DNA from: Ceratothoa steindachneri | Lineage: Eukaryota > Arthropoda > Malacostraca > Isopoda > Cymothoidae | Length of the DNA: 64,000 bases | Direction: 5' to 3' | Assembly: GCA_963969495.1 (NCBI GenBank) | Contig: OZ018320.1 | Coordinates: 71,275,745-71,339,744, forward strand | Shown: one piece after another, positions 45,538 through 55,173 of the stretch | How positions within the stretch are numbered: the first letter of the stretch is position 1 | Layout: each line of letters opens with the position of its first letter | Notes under the pieces: model-generated | Seen by the model: only the letters and a program-made list of their open reading frames with translations | Databases searched by the model: none | What the model was told of the DNA's origin: nothing | Translations under genes and position numbers: made by a program

Positions 45538-46539
45538 GTCGCTTCCCTCAAAAGACCTGCTGGCAAGGATATTGAACCTTGCCAGGGTTAAGGCCTGTGC
45601 CTCCCCACAAAAGACTCTTGACGCTGCCAAAGGGACCTGCAATGTCCTGGGAGGGGATGGCCAACTGGAGGCCCCTCCTGTGATAGACATGGTCCTTGAG
45701 GAGACCCAGCCTCAGACGGTAGGGCCTTCCATGGGGGAGAATCCGGGCTCAGCGCCAAGCACCGAACCCGAATCCGCCCCTATGCAAGGTCCCCCTCAAA
45801 CGGCTGAGGGCTCCGAGGCAGTACAAGGAGGGGAGGGATCTCCTCCGACAGGTGCCCCCACGACTACCAGGAACTTCTCCATTTCGGAGATAGACATGGT
45901 CCTTGAGGAGACCCAGCCTCAGACGGTAGGGCCTTCCATGGGGGAGAATCCGGGCTCAGCGCCAAGCACCGAACCCGAATCCGCCCCTATGCAAGGTCCC
46001 CCTCAAACGGCTGAGGGCTCCGAGGCAGTACAAGGAGGGGAGGGATCTCCTCCGACAGGTGCCCCCACGACTACCAGGAACTTCTCCATTTCGGAGAGGG
46101 ACCTGGCTGAAGCCGGCCCATCTGGCATGGGGGCTTCTGCCGGTGGAGGTGAGAATCGGGTTCATTCCCCGCCCTTCTCTCCAAAAAAGAAAAAGAATAA
46201 AAGGTCGCTTCCCTCAAAAGACCTGCTGGCAAGGATATTGAACCTTGCCGGGGTTAAGGCCTGTGCCTCCCCACAAAAGACTCTTGACGCTGCCAAAGGG
46301 ACCTGCAATGTCCTGGGAGGGGATGGCCAACTGGAGGCCCCTCCTGTGATAGACATGGTCCTTGAGGAGACCCAGCCTCAGACGGTAGGGCCTTCCATGG
46401 GGGAGAATCCGGGCTCAGCGCCAAGCACCGAACCCGAATCCGCCCCTATGCAAGGTCCCCCTCAAACGGCTGAGGGCTCCGAGGCAGTACAAGGAGGGGA
46501 GGGATCTCCTCCGACAGGTGCCCCCACGACTACCAGGAC
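45538..46539 (+). repeat. Larger 666-bp period duplication in J1 ORF1
   Basis: GGTCGCTTCCCTCAAAAGAC occurs at 45537 and again at 46203. Sequence after the second occurrence repeats the first for about 336 bp before turning to ACGGATGGGTCTACTGCC. The second unit contains only one 207-bp block. Confidence 0.88.
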
Positions 46540-46768
46540 GGATGGGTCTACTGCCACTTTGGTAGACGACCAAGCCAAGATCGGCACATCCGGCCCCTCT
46601 ACCCCCCCGTGTGCGGAGCCCCTGACTAAGACTAACACCAAGAGTGCACAGGGCGGAGCCTCGATGACATCGGGGCTCCTCATTCAGAGGTTACCTGGCG
46701 TTTTTGAGCCCGCTGGCTTCAAACGCTTCCTCGTTATTTGCTCCACTGATGGCATCATGTTGTCCTAG
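45572..46768 (+). CDS. J1 copy 4 ORF1, N-terminal disordered region with in-frame repeats
   Basis: A 398-codon open frame, Pro/Gly/Ser/Glu-rich and almost certainly disordered. It repeats the block from IDMVLEETQPQTVGPSMGEN to SPPTGAPTTTRNFSISE: two adjacent 207-bp units (45683-45889, 45890-46096), then part of a larger 666-bp duplication that begins at 46204. Both periods are multiples of three. The frame ends at MLS followed by TAG (46766-46768), where the sister copy at 44.6 kb has AAG, so a single substitution separates it from the next frame at 46775. Non-LTR ORF1 proteins bind RNA. The N-terminus upstream of 45572 is frame-broken. Confidence 0.7.
   Translation: MNLARVKACASPQKTLDAAKGTCNVLGGDGQLEAPPVIDMVLEETQPQTVGPSMGENPGSAPSTEPESAPMQGPPQTAEGSEAVQGGEGSPPTGAPTTTRNFSISEIDMVLEETQPQTVGPSMGENPGSAPSTEPESAPMQGPPQTAEGSEAVQGGEGSPPTGAPTTTRNFSISERDLAEAGPSGMGASAGGGENRVHSPPFSPKKKKNKRSLPSKDLLARILNLAGVKACASPQKTLDAAKGTCNVLGGDGQLEAPPVIDMVLEETQPQTVGPSMGENPGSAPSTEPESAPMQGPPQTAEGSEAVQGGEGSPPTGAPTTTRTDGSTATLVDDQAKIGTSGPSTPPCAEPLTKTNTKSAQGGASMTSGLLIQRLPGVFEPAGFKRFLVICSTDGIMLS
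45683..46096 (+). repeat. Two tandem 207-bp in-frame units in J1 ORF1
   Basis: Both units start ATAGACATGGTCCTTGAGGA and end TCTCCATTTCGGAG. They appear identical by eye. 69 codons each. Confidence 0.9.
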
Positions 46769-46774
46769 GGCAAC

Positions 46775-47479
46775 ATGATCCATCAGAGGAGAGGATTAAC
46801 TAGTGCAATTGGTGGAGAGCCGAAGGTGACCCGTTTCTCGGACGGGAGCCTTTTGGCGAATGCGGCGAATCCCGCCGAGGCGGCCAAGATAAGTGCTCTT
46901 CGGACACTTCATGGCAACCCGGTGAGTGTGACGCCGCACTCTACCATGAACTTTGTGAAAGGAGTAGTTTATGCGAGGGAACTCGTTGACTACTCCATTG
47001 AGGACATCACCCTAGAGCTGGCCGACCATGGGGCGGTCAAGGTCGAACGTGTAAGGAGAAAACAGGGAGGGGCCTCGAGCCTCACCCCTACACTCTTCGT
47101 CACGTTCGACTGTGACAAGCTGCCTGAGTCGGTGCGTGCCGGTTGGTACCGCTACCGCGTGAAGGCATTCGTGCCACTGCCGCCGCGATGCTATTACTGT
47201 CACCGCTTCGGCTATACGAATCGCTCATGTGGACGTGAAAAGTTGGGGTCACCCGAAGTCTTTGTAAATTGCTCCAAGGTCGCACAAGATAAGTCCAAAT
47301 CGTGTGTGGCCAAGTGTGTCAATTGCGGAGAGCCGCACCCTGCTTCTTCGAAGCAATGTGGTGCATATCTCGTTGAGAAAGAAATCCTGGCCGTTCAGGC
47401 CCAGGATCGACTCTCATTCTGTGAGGCTATGGACCTGGTCCTGGCGTGCCCGGCTCTGCCTGGGACGTCGTATGCCTAA
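46775..47479 (+). CDS. J1 copy 4 ORF1, RNA-binding core and zinc knuckles
   Basis: A 234-codon frame with VDYSIEDITLELADHGAVKV and the LTPTLFVTFDCDKLPESVRA block, an RNA-recognition-like core seen in jockey-type ORF1. The first knuckle, CYYCHRFGYTNRSC (47190-47231), has Tyr where the CX2CX4HX4C zinc ligand His should be; the copies at 49.6 kb and 35.6 kb keep His. The later CVNCGEPHPASSKQC is a second CxxC...H...C set. The frame ends in TAA at 47477-47479, where copy 5 reads TCA. The protein would therefore be both knuckle-impaired and truncated. Confidence 0.75.
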   Translation: MIHQRRGLTSAIGGEPKVTRFSDGSLLANAANPAEAAKISALRTLHGNPVSVTPHSTMNFVKGVVYARELVDYSIEDITLELADHGAVKVERVRRKQGGASSLTPTLFVTFDCDKLPESVRAGWYRYRVKAFVPLPPRCYYCHRFGYTNRSCGREKLGSPEVFVNCSKVAQDKSKSCVAKCVNCGEPHPASSKQCGAYLVEKEILAVQAQDRLSFCEAMDLVLACPALPGTSYA

Positions 47480-48083
47480 ATACTTAGAAAGGCACCCTCT
47501 GCTCCTGGCCCATCCAGGCCAACGAGCACGGTTGTTTCCGCGCCCATTCGGAGCCTTTCTGCGGGCTCTACCCAACCTAGGCGCTCCTTTGGTAAATCTG
47601 GCGGCAAAAAGGGTTCATACCCAGCCCCGGCTAAAACCAGGGCTCCCCCTGGTTTCCCGTAAGGCGAAACGGCCACGCGCCTCCACCGAGTCGTTAGACT
47701 CACAGGAGGCAACACCCTTGAAGATGGTCGCTAGGCACGGTTCCGGGGTTCCTAAAGCTGTCCCCCGAAAGGAGGACAGCAACAAAGGAGCTTCGGCTCC
47801 TTCGCCCACGCCCCGAGGTGTGGCGAGTGGCTGGGAGACGGTGGTTCCTCGAAAAGAGGGCCCCCCGCCTCCGAAGCCACAACGCCCGCCTAAGGTTTCG
47901 AGGTGGAGGGAGGAAAAGACTCGCATGTCGAGCCCAACCTCCCCCAATAAGTCCTTGAAGGCGACAGTGCCTTCAGCGCTTTGTCCGGCCAACAGCGCCC
48001 GGGGTTCTGCCCCCGGGAAGCGTACGGCCATTCTCGTGAGGTTCTTCAGTTCGAGGAGGGCCCCCGCGTCTCCTCCGAGCTAG

Positions 48084-48527
48084 GCCTGGAGGGCATATTC
48101 CTTCAATGGAATTGCCGTGGACTCCGGGCCAACTGGGAGCAGCTGCGAAGGCTCGTCTCGTCCCGTTCCCCGTTAGCTATCTTTTTGCAGGAGACCATGC
48201 TAGGCGCGTGTTCCCTGCCTGCCCTCCCGGGGTATAAGGGTCTTGCGACCTCACCACCGAGGGATGGCCGGGCTGGGGGATGCGCGGTTTACACCCGGCA
48301 TGATGTCTCCGTTCTTCCTTTCTCTTTAGATACCCCCTTCCAGGCAGTGGGTTGCAGCTGCACCTGGATAGGAGGTATACTATAATTTCTGCGTACATTC
48401 CACCGTCAGCTGACTTCGACGCGGGGACATCCGCCGCGTCGTGGCACGGTTGCCGAGGCCCTATCTCTTGCTTGGAGATCTGAACGGCGGGCATCATCTC
48501 TGGGGAGATTACTCCATAAATTACTTC
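48084..48527 (+). pseudogene. J1 copy 4 ORF2, apurinic-like endonuclease N-terminus
   Basis: IFLQWNCRGLRANWEQLRRL and IFLQETMLGACSLPALPGYK are the first blocks of the APE-type endonuclease that nicks target DNA. The frame runs from 47981 to 48385, then shifts, and the domain is cut by the internal deletion at about 48528. Confidence 0.75.
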
Positions 48528-48642
48528 ATCCGCAGCTGATCTCGATGGTGCCTATGCCGCCGAGAGACGCTAGTCATACCCTAAGCCCTTTGGGTTTAGG
48601 GCCAGGAAACTCCTTCGAGAACTAGATATAGCTCTCGGGCCG

Positions 48643-49578
48643 GTGGTGCCCCTGGTTCTGCCCAGGAAGCCACCCTTGAGGGTACCACATTTGGCTATTT
48701 GTCGCCACGCCTCTGCTCCCAAAGCTTGTACTGCGCTGGGAGTATTGCGTTCGACCTTTTTGGAGCACACCTCGTGTCACGCTGGAACTGTGCCATGTAT
48801 ACGGATGGCTCCAAGTCCCAAGAGTGGGTCGGCTTCCACGCCGTATCCCCTCTGTTTGAAGTCAGCGGGGCTCTACCAGGTGCTGCGTCTGTCTTCACGG
48901 CCGAGCTGGTGGCAATACACCACTCGGTACGGGAGATTGCGCGACGTGCCCGGTTCGGAGACCGGATTGCAATCTATAGCCACTCACGGGGCATTGGAAT
49001 CTCCGCATTGCCTGGTTCGCGATATCCGTGACGCCACGGTTTTGGCGAGCCGGGCAGATGTCGAGATTATCTTCTGCTGGGTTCCTGGACATGTAAGAAT
49101 TGCGGGGAATGAGGGCGCCAAAGAGTCCGCGAGGACTCTGCGACCGGACCAGCGTTTCGCTCTTCCTCACACCGACTACATGGCAGGAATACGGGCAGCT
49201 CTTCGGGCTGCTTGGCAAAGAAGATGGAAGACGGTCGAAGGGAACTTAAAGTTGTGTTCCATTTCGCCGCAACCTATACCCCAATGCCGCAACGTCTTCA
49301 AGTCCCTTTCTTTCGTCTCCGAATCAGGCAATCCCGCTGAGGCGGCTAAGATAAGTGCTCTTCGGAGCACTTATACCATGAACTTTGTGAAAGGAGTAGT
49401 TTATGTGAGGAAACTCGTTGACTACTCTATTGAGGACATCACCTTAGAGCTGGCTGACCATGGGGCGGTCAAGGTGGAACGTGTAATGAGAAAACAGGGA
49501 GGGGCCTCGAGCCTCACCCCTACACTCTTTGTCACGTTCGACTGTGACAAGCTCCCTAAGTCGGTGCGTGCCGGTTAG
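48643..49578 (+). pseudogene. Accidental open frame across the copy 4 / copy 5 junction
   Basis: 311 codons stay open across the RNase H part of copy 4 (ADVEIIFCWVPGHVRIAGNE) into ORF1 of copy 5 (SGNPAEAAKISALRS, then VYVRKLVDYSIEDITLELAD). The join is at about 49326. It fuses two proteins that J1 encodes in the opposite order, so it is a junction artefact of two copies, not a designed fusion. Confidence 0.75.
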
Positions 49579-50417
49579 TACCGCTACCGCGTAAAGGCAT
49601 GCGTGCCACTGCCGTGGCGGTGCTATTACTGTCACCGCTTCGGCCATACGAATCGTTCATGTAGAAGTGCAAAGTCGGGGTCACCCGAAGTCTGTAAATT
49701 CCTTGAGAAAGAAATCCTGGCCTTTCAGGCCCAAGATCAAATCTCACTCCGCGAGGCTAAAGACTTGGTCCTGGCGTGCCGACCTCTGCCTAGGACGTCT
49801 TATGCCTCAATAGTTAGAAAGGCATCCTCTGCTCCTGGCCCATCCAGGCCAACGAACACGGTTGTTTCCGCGCTCATTCGGAGCCCTTTTGCAGGTTCTA
49901 CTCAACTCGGGCGCTTCCCTGGCAAAGCTGGCGGCAAAAGGTTCACACCCAGCCCCGTCTAAAACTAGGGCTTTCCCCCCCTTTCCCCAGAGTGACCGTA
50001 TCCCGTAAGGCGAAACGGCCACGCGCCTCCACCGAGTCGTTAGACTCACAGGAGGCAACACCACTGAAGTTGGTCGCCAGGCCATCTTTCGGGGTTCCTA
50101 AAGCTGTTCCCCGAAAGGAGGACAGCAACAAAGGAGTTTCGTCTCCTTCGCCCACGCCGAGTTGTGAGCTGAGTGGCTCGGAGACGGTGGTTCCTTGAAA
50201 AGAGGCCACTCCGCCTCCAAAGCCGCAATGCCCGCTTATGGTTTCGAGGCGGAGGGAGGAAAAGACTCGCTTGGCGAGCCCAACCACCCCCAATACGTCC
50301 AAGAAGGCTACAGCGCTTTGTCCGGCCAACAGTGCCTCCGGGAAGCGTACGGCCATTCCTGTGAGGGTCTTCTGTTCAAAGAGGGCCCCCGCGTCTCCTC
50401 TGAGCTAGTCCTGGAGG

Positions 50418-51380
50418 GCATATTCCTTCAATGGAATTGCCGTGGACTCCAAGCCAACTGGGAGGAGCTGCAGAGGCTCGTCTCGTCCCGTTCCCCGTTA
50501 GATATTTTTCTGCTGGAGACCATGCTAGGCGCGTGCCACCTACCCGCCCTCCCGGGGTATAAGGATCTTGCAACCCCACCACCACGAGATGGTCGGGCTG
50601 GGGGATGCGCAGTTTACACCCGGCATGATGTCTCTGTTCTTCCTTTCACTTTAGATACCTCCTTTCAGGCAATGGCTGTGCAGATTCACCTGGATAGGAG
50701 GTATACTATCATTTCTGCGTACATTCCACCATCAGCTGCCTTCAATGCGGGGGACTTCCGCCGCGTCGTGGCACAGTTGCCGAGGCCCTTTCTCTTGCTT
50801 GGAGATCTGAACGGCAGGCATCCTCTCTGGGGAGATTACTCAATAAATCCCAGGGGACAAGTCCTTGCCAATCTGATCGAAGAGCTTGAGATGGGTGTCC
50901 TAAATTTGGATGAGTTTACGCATCACTGCCCGAGAACCGCTTCATTTTCTTGCCTTGATCTATCTTTGATTGTGCGGTGGTCGATGACCTCCATGGTAGT
51001 GATCACTTTCCCATTCAAATATCATTTTCATGGCAGCTGCCACTTGAGAGCCCACCTCGGTGGTGCTTGGCGCGGGCGTGGTGGCCTGCATTTCATGAAA
51101 TTACTGAATTCTCTATCTCAATCAAGGAGTTTAAGTCGGTAGATGAGGCCGTTGAGTTCTCCGGCAACCTAATCGCCGTGGGCCTGACTACTATTCCCAG
51201 AATGTCTGGCCGTTTTGCACGCTTACAATTCCCATGGTTGTCGGCCGAGTGTGAGACAGCCCTCAAAGAGAAGCGTTATGCCTACATGCGCTATAAGCGC
51301 CGCCCGAATGATTTCTCGGTGAATTTCGTCGGGTTAGGGCTAGGTTCCGATATATTTCGAAGCACGCCCGCTCTGGCAGA
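50418..51380 (+). pseudogene. J1 copy 5 ORF2, APE-type endonuclease domain
   Basis: IFLQWNCRGLQANWEELQRL, then LETMLGACHLPALPGYKDLA (metal-binding E). YTIISAYIPPSA and LLLGDLNGRHPLWGD (D and N of the active site) follow, then CLDLSLI. After a frameshift near 50975, GSDHFPIQISF holds the catalytic SDH motif, and PPRWCLARAWWPAF comes after it. All expected catalytic motifs are visible, but one frameshift splits them between the frame ending at 51142 and that starting at 50977. Confidence 0.82.
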
Positions 51381-51519
51381 GGTGTGGAAGCGAGTCAAGT
51401 TCTCGAAGGACCCCCTTCCCGTTCTCCAAGAAAACGGGACCCCGCGTCCGTGGTGGAATCCTTTGCGCCTGCCTTTTCTGCATTCTCTAGCCGGGATGCT
51501 GCTCCGCCAACATTCAATG

Positions 51520-52740
51520 CACGTGTGACGTCGCGGAAGGCCGCCGGCTGGACTTTGCCTCCCAAGGCGGAGAACCCTTCAACGACAGGTTTATTGTGAG
51601 TGAGTTGCGCTCCGCTTTTGCTTCGTGCGCGGACACCGCCCATGGTCCGGACGATGTCCCGTACGCCATGCTTCGACACCTGGGTGAGCGAGGCATGGCC
51701 TTTCTGTTAGATTTGTTCAACAGGATATGGGTGGAGGGTCTCCTCCCAGATTCCTGGTGAATCGCTACTGTTCTCGCCTTTCGCAAACCGGGGATGAGAT
51801 CACTCTACTACAGCCGGTTTCCGCCCAATCTGTCTAACCTCTTTGTGGCAACCTGATGGATAAATTGGTAAATGTTAGATTAGCCTTTTTCCTGAACAGC
51901 GGAGGCCATCTGTCTTCTGCACAGTGCCGCTTCCGCAAGTTTCACTCCACATCGGATGCTCTTCTCAAACTGGAAAATGCCGTCTGCGAGGCCTTCCTTC
52001 TTAGACAGCACTACGCCACGGTGTTTTTCGATCTGGAGAAGGCCTATGATACTGCATAGCGATACGGTATCATGGAACCTCTCTACACGATGGGGGCGAG
52101 GGGACGCCTCCCAATCTTTATATCTGAATTTTGGCGAGATCGTCGATTCCGCATACGGGTCGGAGGAGCCCTCTCCCTTCCAATGGAGCAGGTAGAGTGC
52201 GCGTCGCAGGAAAGTGTCCTCAGTGTCACATTCTTTGCCCTGAGCATCAACTGCATCACCTCGGTCCTGTCGGAAGATGTTCTCGCTACGCGCTACGCTC
52301 TACGCGGACGACCTTTCGATCTCTTGGCGCGGCCCAGATGCCAACTGGAGCCTCGACTCCAACAGGCATTGAACCGCGTCTATCGCTATGCCGAAGCGCA
52401 CAGGTTTCGGTTTTCTTTGGCCAAGACTAAGGTGGTGCACTTCTGCCGCCCTCCACGGCTCCACCCCGACCCAGATTTGTTTCTTAATGGGGTGCGCCTG
52501 GATGTGGTTGAATCGCACCGTTTCCTTGGTCTTGTATTTGACCAACGCCTCACCTGGCAGTCTCATATTCGCAGCTTTAGGGTTTGTTGTACCCGCGCAA
52601 TGGATATTCTCTGTTCCGTGACGTTCAGCGCTTGGGGTGCTGATAGGGCTACTGCTCTACGTTTTTATCGATCCTTTATTCGTTCGAAGCTCGACTACGG
52701 ATGCGAGTTTTATGCATCCGCAGCCGAGTGTGTATTGTAG
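51520..52740 (+). pseudogene. J1 copy 5 ORF2, reverse transcriptase domain
   Basis: HGPDDVPYAMLRHLGERGMA and FNRIWVEGLLPDSW open the domain. MDKLVNVRLAFFLNSGGHLS and VFFDLEKAYDTA (first catalytic Asp) follow. The usual QGSVLS block reads SQESVLSVTFFALSINCITS. The catalytic motif YADD is intact at 52301-52312 but in a different frame from its neighbours (LYADDLSISWRGPDA), because of a local frameshift. FLGLVFDQRLTWQSHI and RSKLDYGCEFYASAAE complete the thumb before the stop at 52740. Confidence 0.83.
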
Positions 52741-52743
52741 AAG

Positions 52744-53890
52744 GTGGACTCGATCCACCACCCTGCCCTTGGCCTGGCGACCGGTGTTTTTCGCACTTTC
52801 CCTATTAAGAGACTGCTTGTCGATGCTGGAGAGATGCCATTTTCTATCCGCCGTGCACAGTGCATTACTCACCTATATGCACGAGCGCAGCCTCTTCCTT
52901 TGTCGCCAACGGCTCTCAAAGCATCCGCAGCTGATCTCCACGGTGCCTATACCGTAGAGAGACGCAAGTCATACCCTAAGCCCTTTGGGTTTAGGGCTAG
53001 GAAACTCTTTCAAGAGCTACATATAGCTTGGTGTTACCAGGGGCCGGTGGCGCCCCCTGGTTCTGCCTAGAACGCCACCCTGGAGGGTATCACCGTTGGC
53101 TATTTGTCGTCACGCCTCTGCTCCCAAAGCTTGTACAGCGCTGGCAGTATTGCGTTCGGCCTTTTTTGTAGCACATTTCATGTCACGCTGGAACCGTGCC
53201 AGTGTATACGGATGGCTCTAAATCCGTAGAGGGTGTCGGTTTCCACGCCGTATCCCCTCTGTTTGAAGTCAGCGGGGCTCTGCCAGGCGCTGCGTCTGTC
53301 TTCACGTTTGAGTTCGTGACAATACACAACTCGGTACGGGAGATTACGCGCCGTGCCCGGTTCGGAGACTGGATCGTGATTTATAGCGACACACAAAGCG
53401 CCCTGAGTGCTTTCGGGGCATTGGAATCTCCACTTTCCCTGGTCGCGATATCCGTGACGCCACGGTTTTAGCGAGCCGTGCGGATGTCGAGATTATCTTC
53501 TGCTGGGTTCCTGGACATATAGGAATTGCCGAGAATGAGCGCGCCGATGAGGGCGCTCATTCCGCGAGGAATGAGCGAGGACTCTTCGACCGGACTAGCG
53601 TTTCGCTCTTCCTCACACCTACTACATGCCAGGAATACGGACAACTCTTCGGGCTGCTTGGCAAAGAAGATGGAAGACGGTCGAAGGGAACTTAAAGTTG
53701 TGTGCCATTGTGCCGCAACCTATCCCCCAATGCCGCAAAGTCTTCAGGTCGCTTTCTTTCGTCTCCGAATCAGGCACACTCATGTGATGCATCGCCATTT
53801 GATGGAGCGCTCGCCTGCACCCTATTGTGACGACTGCATCGTCCCCCAGACTGTTCGGCACATTCTTGTCGAATGTTCCAGTCGGGGTGA
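52744..53890 (+). pseudogene. J1 copy 5 ORF2, connection, RNase H and C-terminal finger
   Basis: The connection (VDSIHHPALGLATGVFRTFP) runs to 53070. RNase H follows: VYTDGSKSVEGVGFHAVSPL (first Asp), ALPGAASVFTFEFVTIH (Glu block), VIYSDTQSALSAFGALESP (second Asp) and, after a frameshift, IIFCWVPGHIGIAENERADE (last Asp). There is a local duplication of GCGCTCATTCCGCGAGGAATG-like sequence near 53555. The finger YCDDCIVPQTVRHILVECSS runs to 53880, where the LTR breaks in. Confidence 0.8.
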
Positions 53891-53891
53891 T
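53887..53891. repeat. Target-site duplication GTGAT, left
   Basis: GTGAT directly before the solo LTR, repeated at 55169-55173. Confidence 0.85.
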
Positions 53892-55168
53892 TGTTGTAGA
53901 AAAGGTTCCCGACGATATACTATATATCTATTCTTTGTGGGGATTATTCTATATTCGAGTGCGGAGATTTAATCAGCTGGCCGAGTATTATTCTACGTCA
54001 ATAAATAGGCCTGGAGAGGGCTTATTTATCTTTAATATACTTAAGAAGTAGAATGGAGCCCAAGGATAAATAATATTGCCAGCATTAACAAAATAGAATT
54101 TTATTAATTAAACTAGCAAAAATAACACATGGAAAATATTTACATTGCCGGGGATTAAAATGGGAGATGCACATGAAATGAAAAGTTCTTAGGATAAATT
54201 TGACTAAGCGGTGGATTAAGATTTGGAGGGATTTAAATGACAAAACAAACAAGAAGGAAAAGGGTCGACTAAATCCGTGTTTAAGCACGGAGTTACGTTG
54301 GCAACAAAGTTAAATATTTATATGCAATTCTAGCTTACGTATTTATAAGGTCAGCGTGCAGGTGAAGGCGATTTGAAGAAATGGCTTCGGTCCGACTGGT
54401 GATTTCCTTCCCAGGAGGGGTGGTTTTTAGGGGGTTGTCCTTAATGAGGGGGGAAGGACAGACTTCGAGGAGTGGTAGTGAAGTGGGGCTCGGAAGTGCG
54501 AGCGATCCTTGCGACAGGATACTGGAGATGTTCTGGATGAATAATTGAGGTTATTGAGGGTAACCAAGCGTTCTTTTGAAGAATGTTAAAAGGGTAAATT
54601 GAATTACCACTGACGTGATATCAGGAGAGCGAGAACCGTTTCTTGTTGAACGGGCTCGAAGAACAATGACTGTTCTAAAGTTGTTCTCTTCTGAACAATT
54701 GAACAACAGGGGGGGGGGGGGCTGTTGACTTGGCGTCTCGAGGGGCACGAACGTTGCCACTCAAGGATATTGTCCTCTTCTGGACAATAAGGGGGTTCTC
54801 GAGGTAGAGAGTTCCTAAGGGCTCAAGGGAGACCGGTTTGGTGTGATGCCTGACAAAGATAATCGGGATCTGATTCAAATACGAAATTCTATTGCATAAA
54901 TAGCATGAGCCAGCCCTTCGGGGTATGGGGCAATGGGGGACTTCCATGGAATGTCCCGCTAGCGATTCAAACACTCTTATCTTCCCATAAGCCTAACTCA
55001 ATCTGGCCAGATCGACGCCGGCAGTCAAACGGGGGAAGATAAGACTCGGGAAATGTTTGAGGCAATGAGAACGCCATGCTTCTTTCTTCTCACGGGATAC
55101 ATGTGGGAAGCATGAGTACAAATATGTGATAGAAGCTAGGCGCGGCAGCCTCAGGCAATTCTATCACA
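53892..55168. mobile_element. Solo LTR of an LTR retrotransposon, 1277 bp
   Basis: The insert begins TGTTGTAGAA and ends TTCTATCACA, an imperfect inverted repeat with the TG...CA ends of an LTR. It is flanked by GTGAT on both sides. The interrupted J1 sequence is continuous if the insert and one GTGAT are removed, as comparison with 39900-39930 shows. A TATA-like ACTATATATCT lies at 53921-53931 and AATAAA at 53999-54004. No gag, protease or polymerase coding sequence is present, so this is what recombination between two LTRs leaves. 5-bp duplications are typical of BEL/Pao and many Gypsy elements. Orientation not determined. A run of about 14 G lies at 54708-54721. Confidence 0.82.
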
Positions 55169-55173
55169 GTGAT
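55169..55173. repeat. Target-site duplication GTGAT, right
   Basis: Second copy of GTGAT, after which J1 sequence resumes (CTTCGCACACGTTACCTGTC). Confidence 0.85.

Larger units (their letters stand above)
44676..49326 (+). mobile_element. J1 copy 4: 5' UTR, ORF1, part of the endonuclease, then a deletion to late RT and RNase H
   Basis: Starts at CCCCATAAGGGGGGCGGCGA. ORF1 occupies about 45222-48080 and the endonuclease start about 48084-48527. At about 48528 the sequence jumps from the endonuclease (GGAGATTACTCCATAAAT) to the late RT region (CATCCGCAGCTGATCTC). That skips roughly 2.1 kb present in copy 5, with about five unmatched bases at the joint. RNase H follows (MYTDGSKS at 48795, IIFCWVPGHVRIAGNEGAKE at 49067). 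The copy ends at about 49326, where ORF1 sequence of copy 5 starts. Confidence 0.82.

Noticed and set aside
45683..46539. Regular direct repeats as a CRISPR array
   Set aside because: The units are 207 bp, contiguous without spacers and in frame within a retrotransposon ORF1, in eukaryotic DNA.
48643..49578. A 311-codon open frame as a novel RNase H-gag fusion protein
   Set aside because: It crosses the joint between two J1 copies in an order opposite to the element's own.
41250..53890. GC-rich block with longer open frames as bacterial contamination or horizontal gene transfer
   Set aside because: All of it aligns with itself as copies of one non-LTR element, and a related intronic copy lies beside a host exon at 36.7 kb.
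53892..55168. The J1 insert as a DNA transposon
   Set aside because: It has TG...CA ends with only about 10 bp of imperfect inversion, a 5-bp duplication and no transposase, which fits a solo LTR better.
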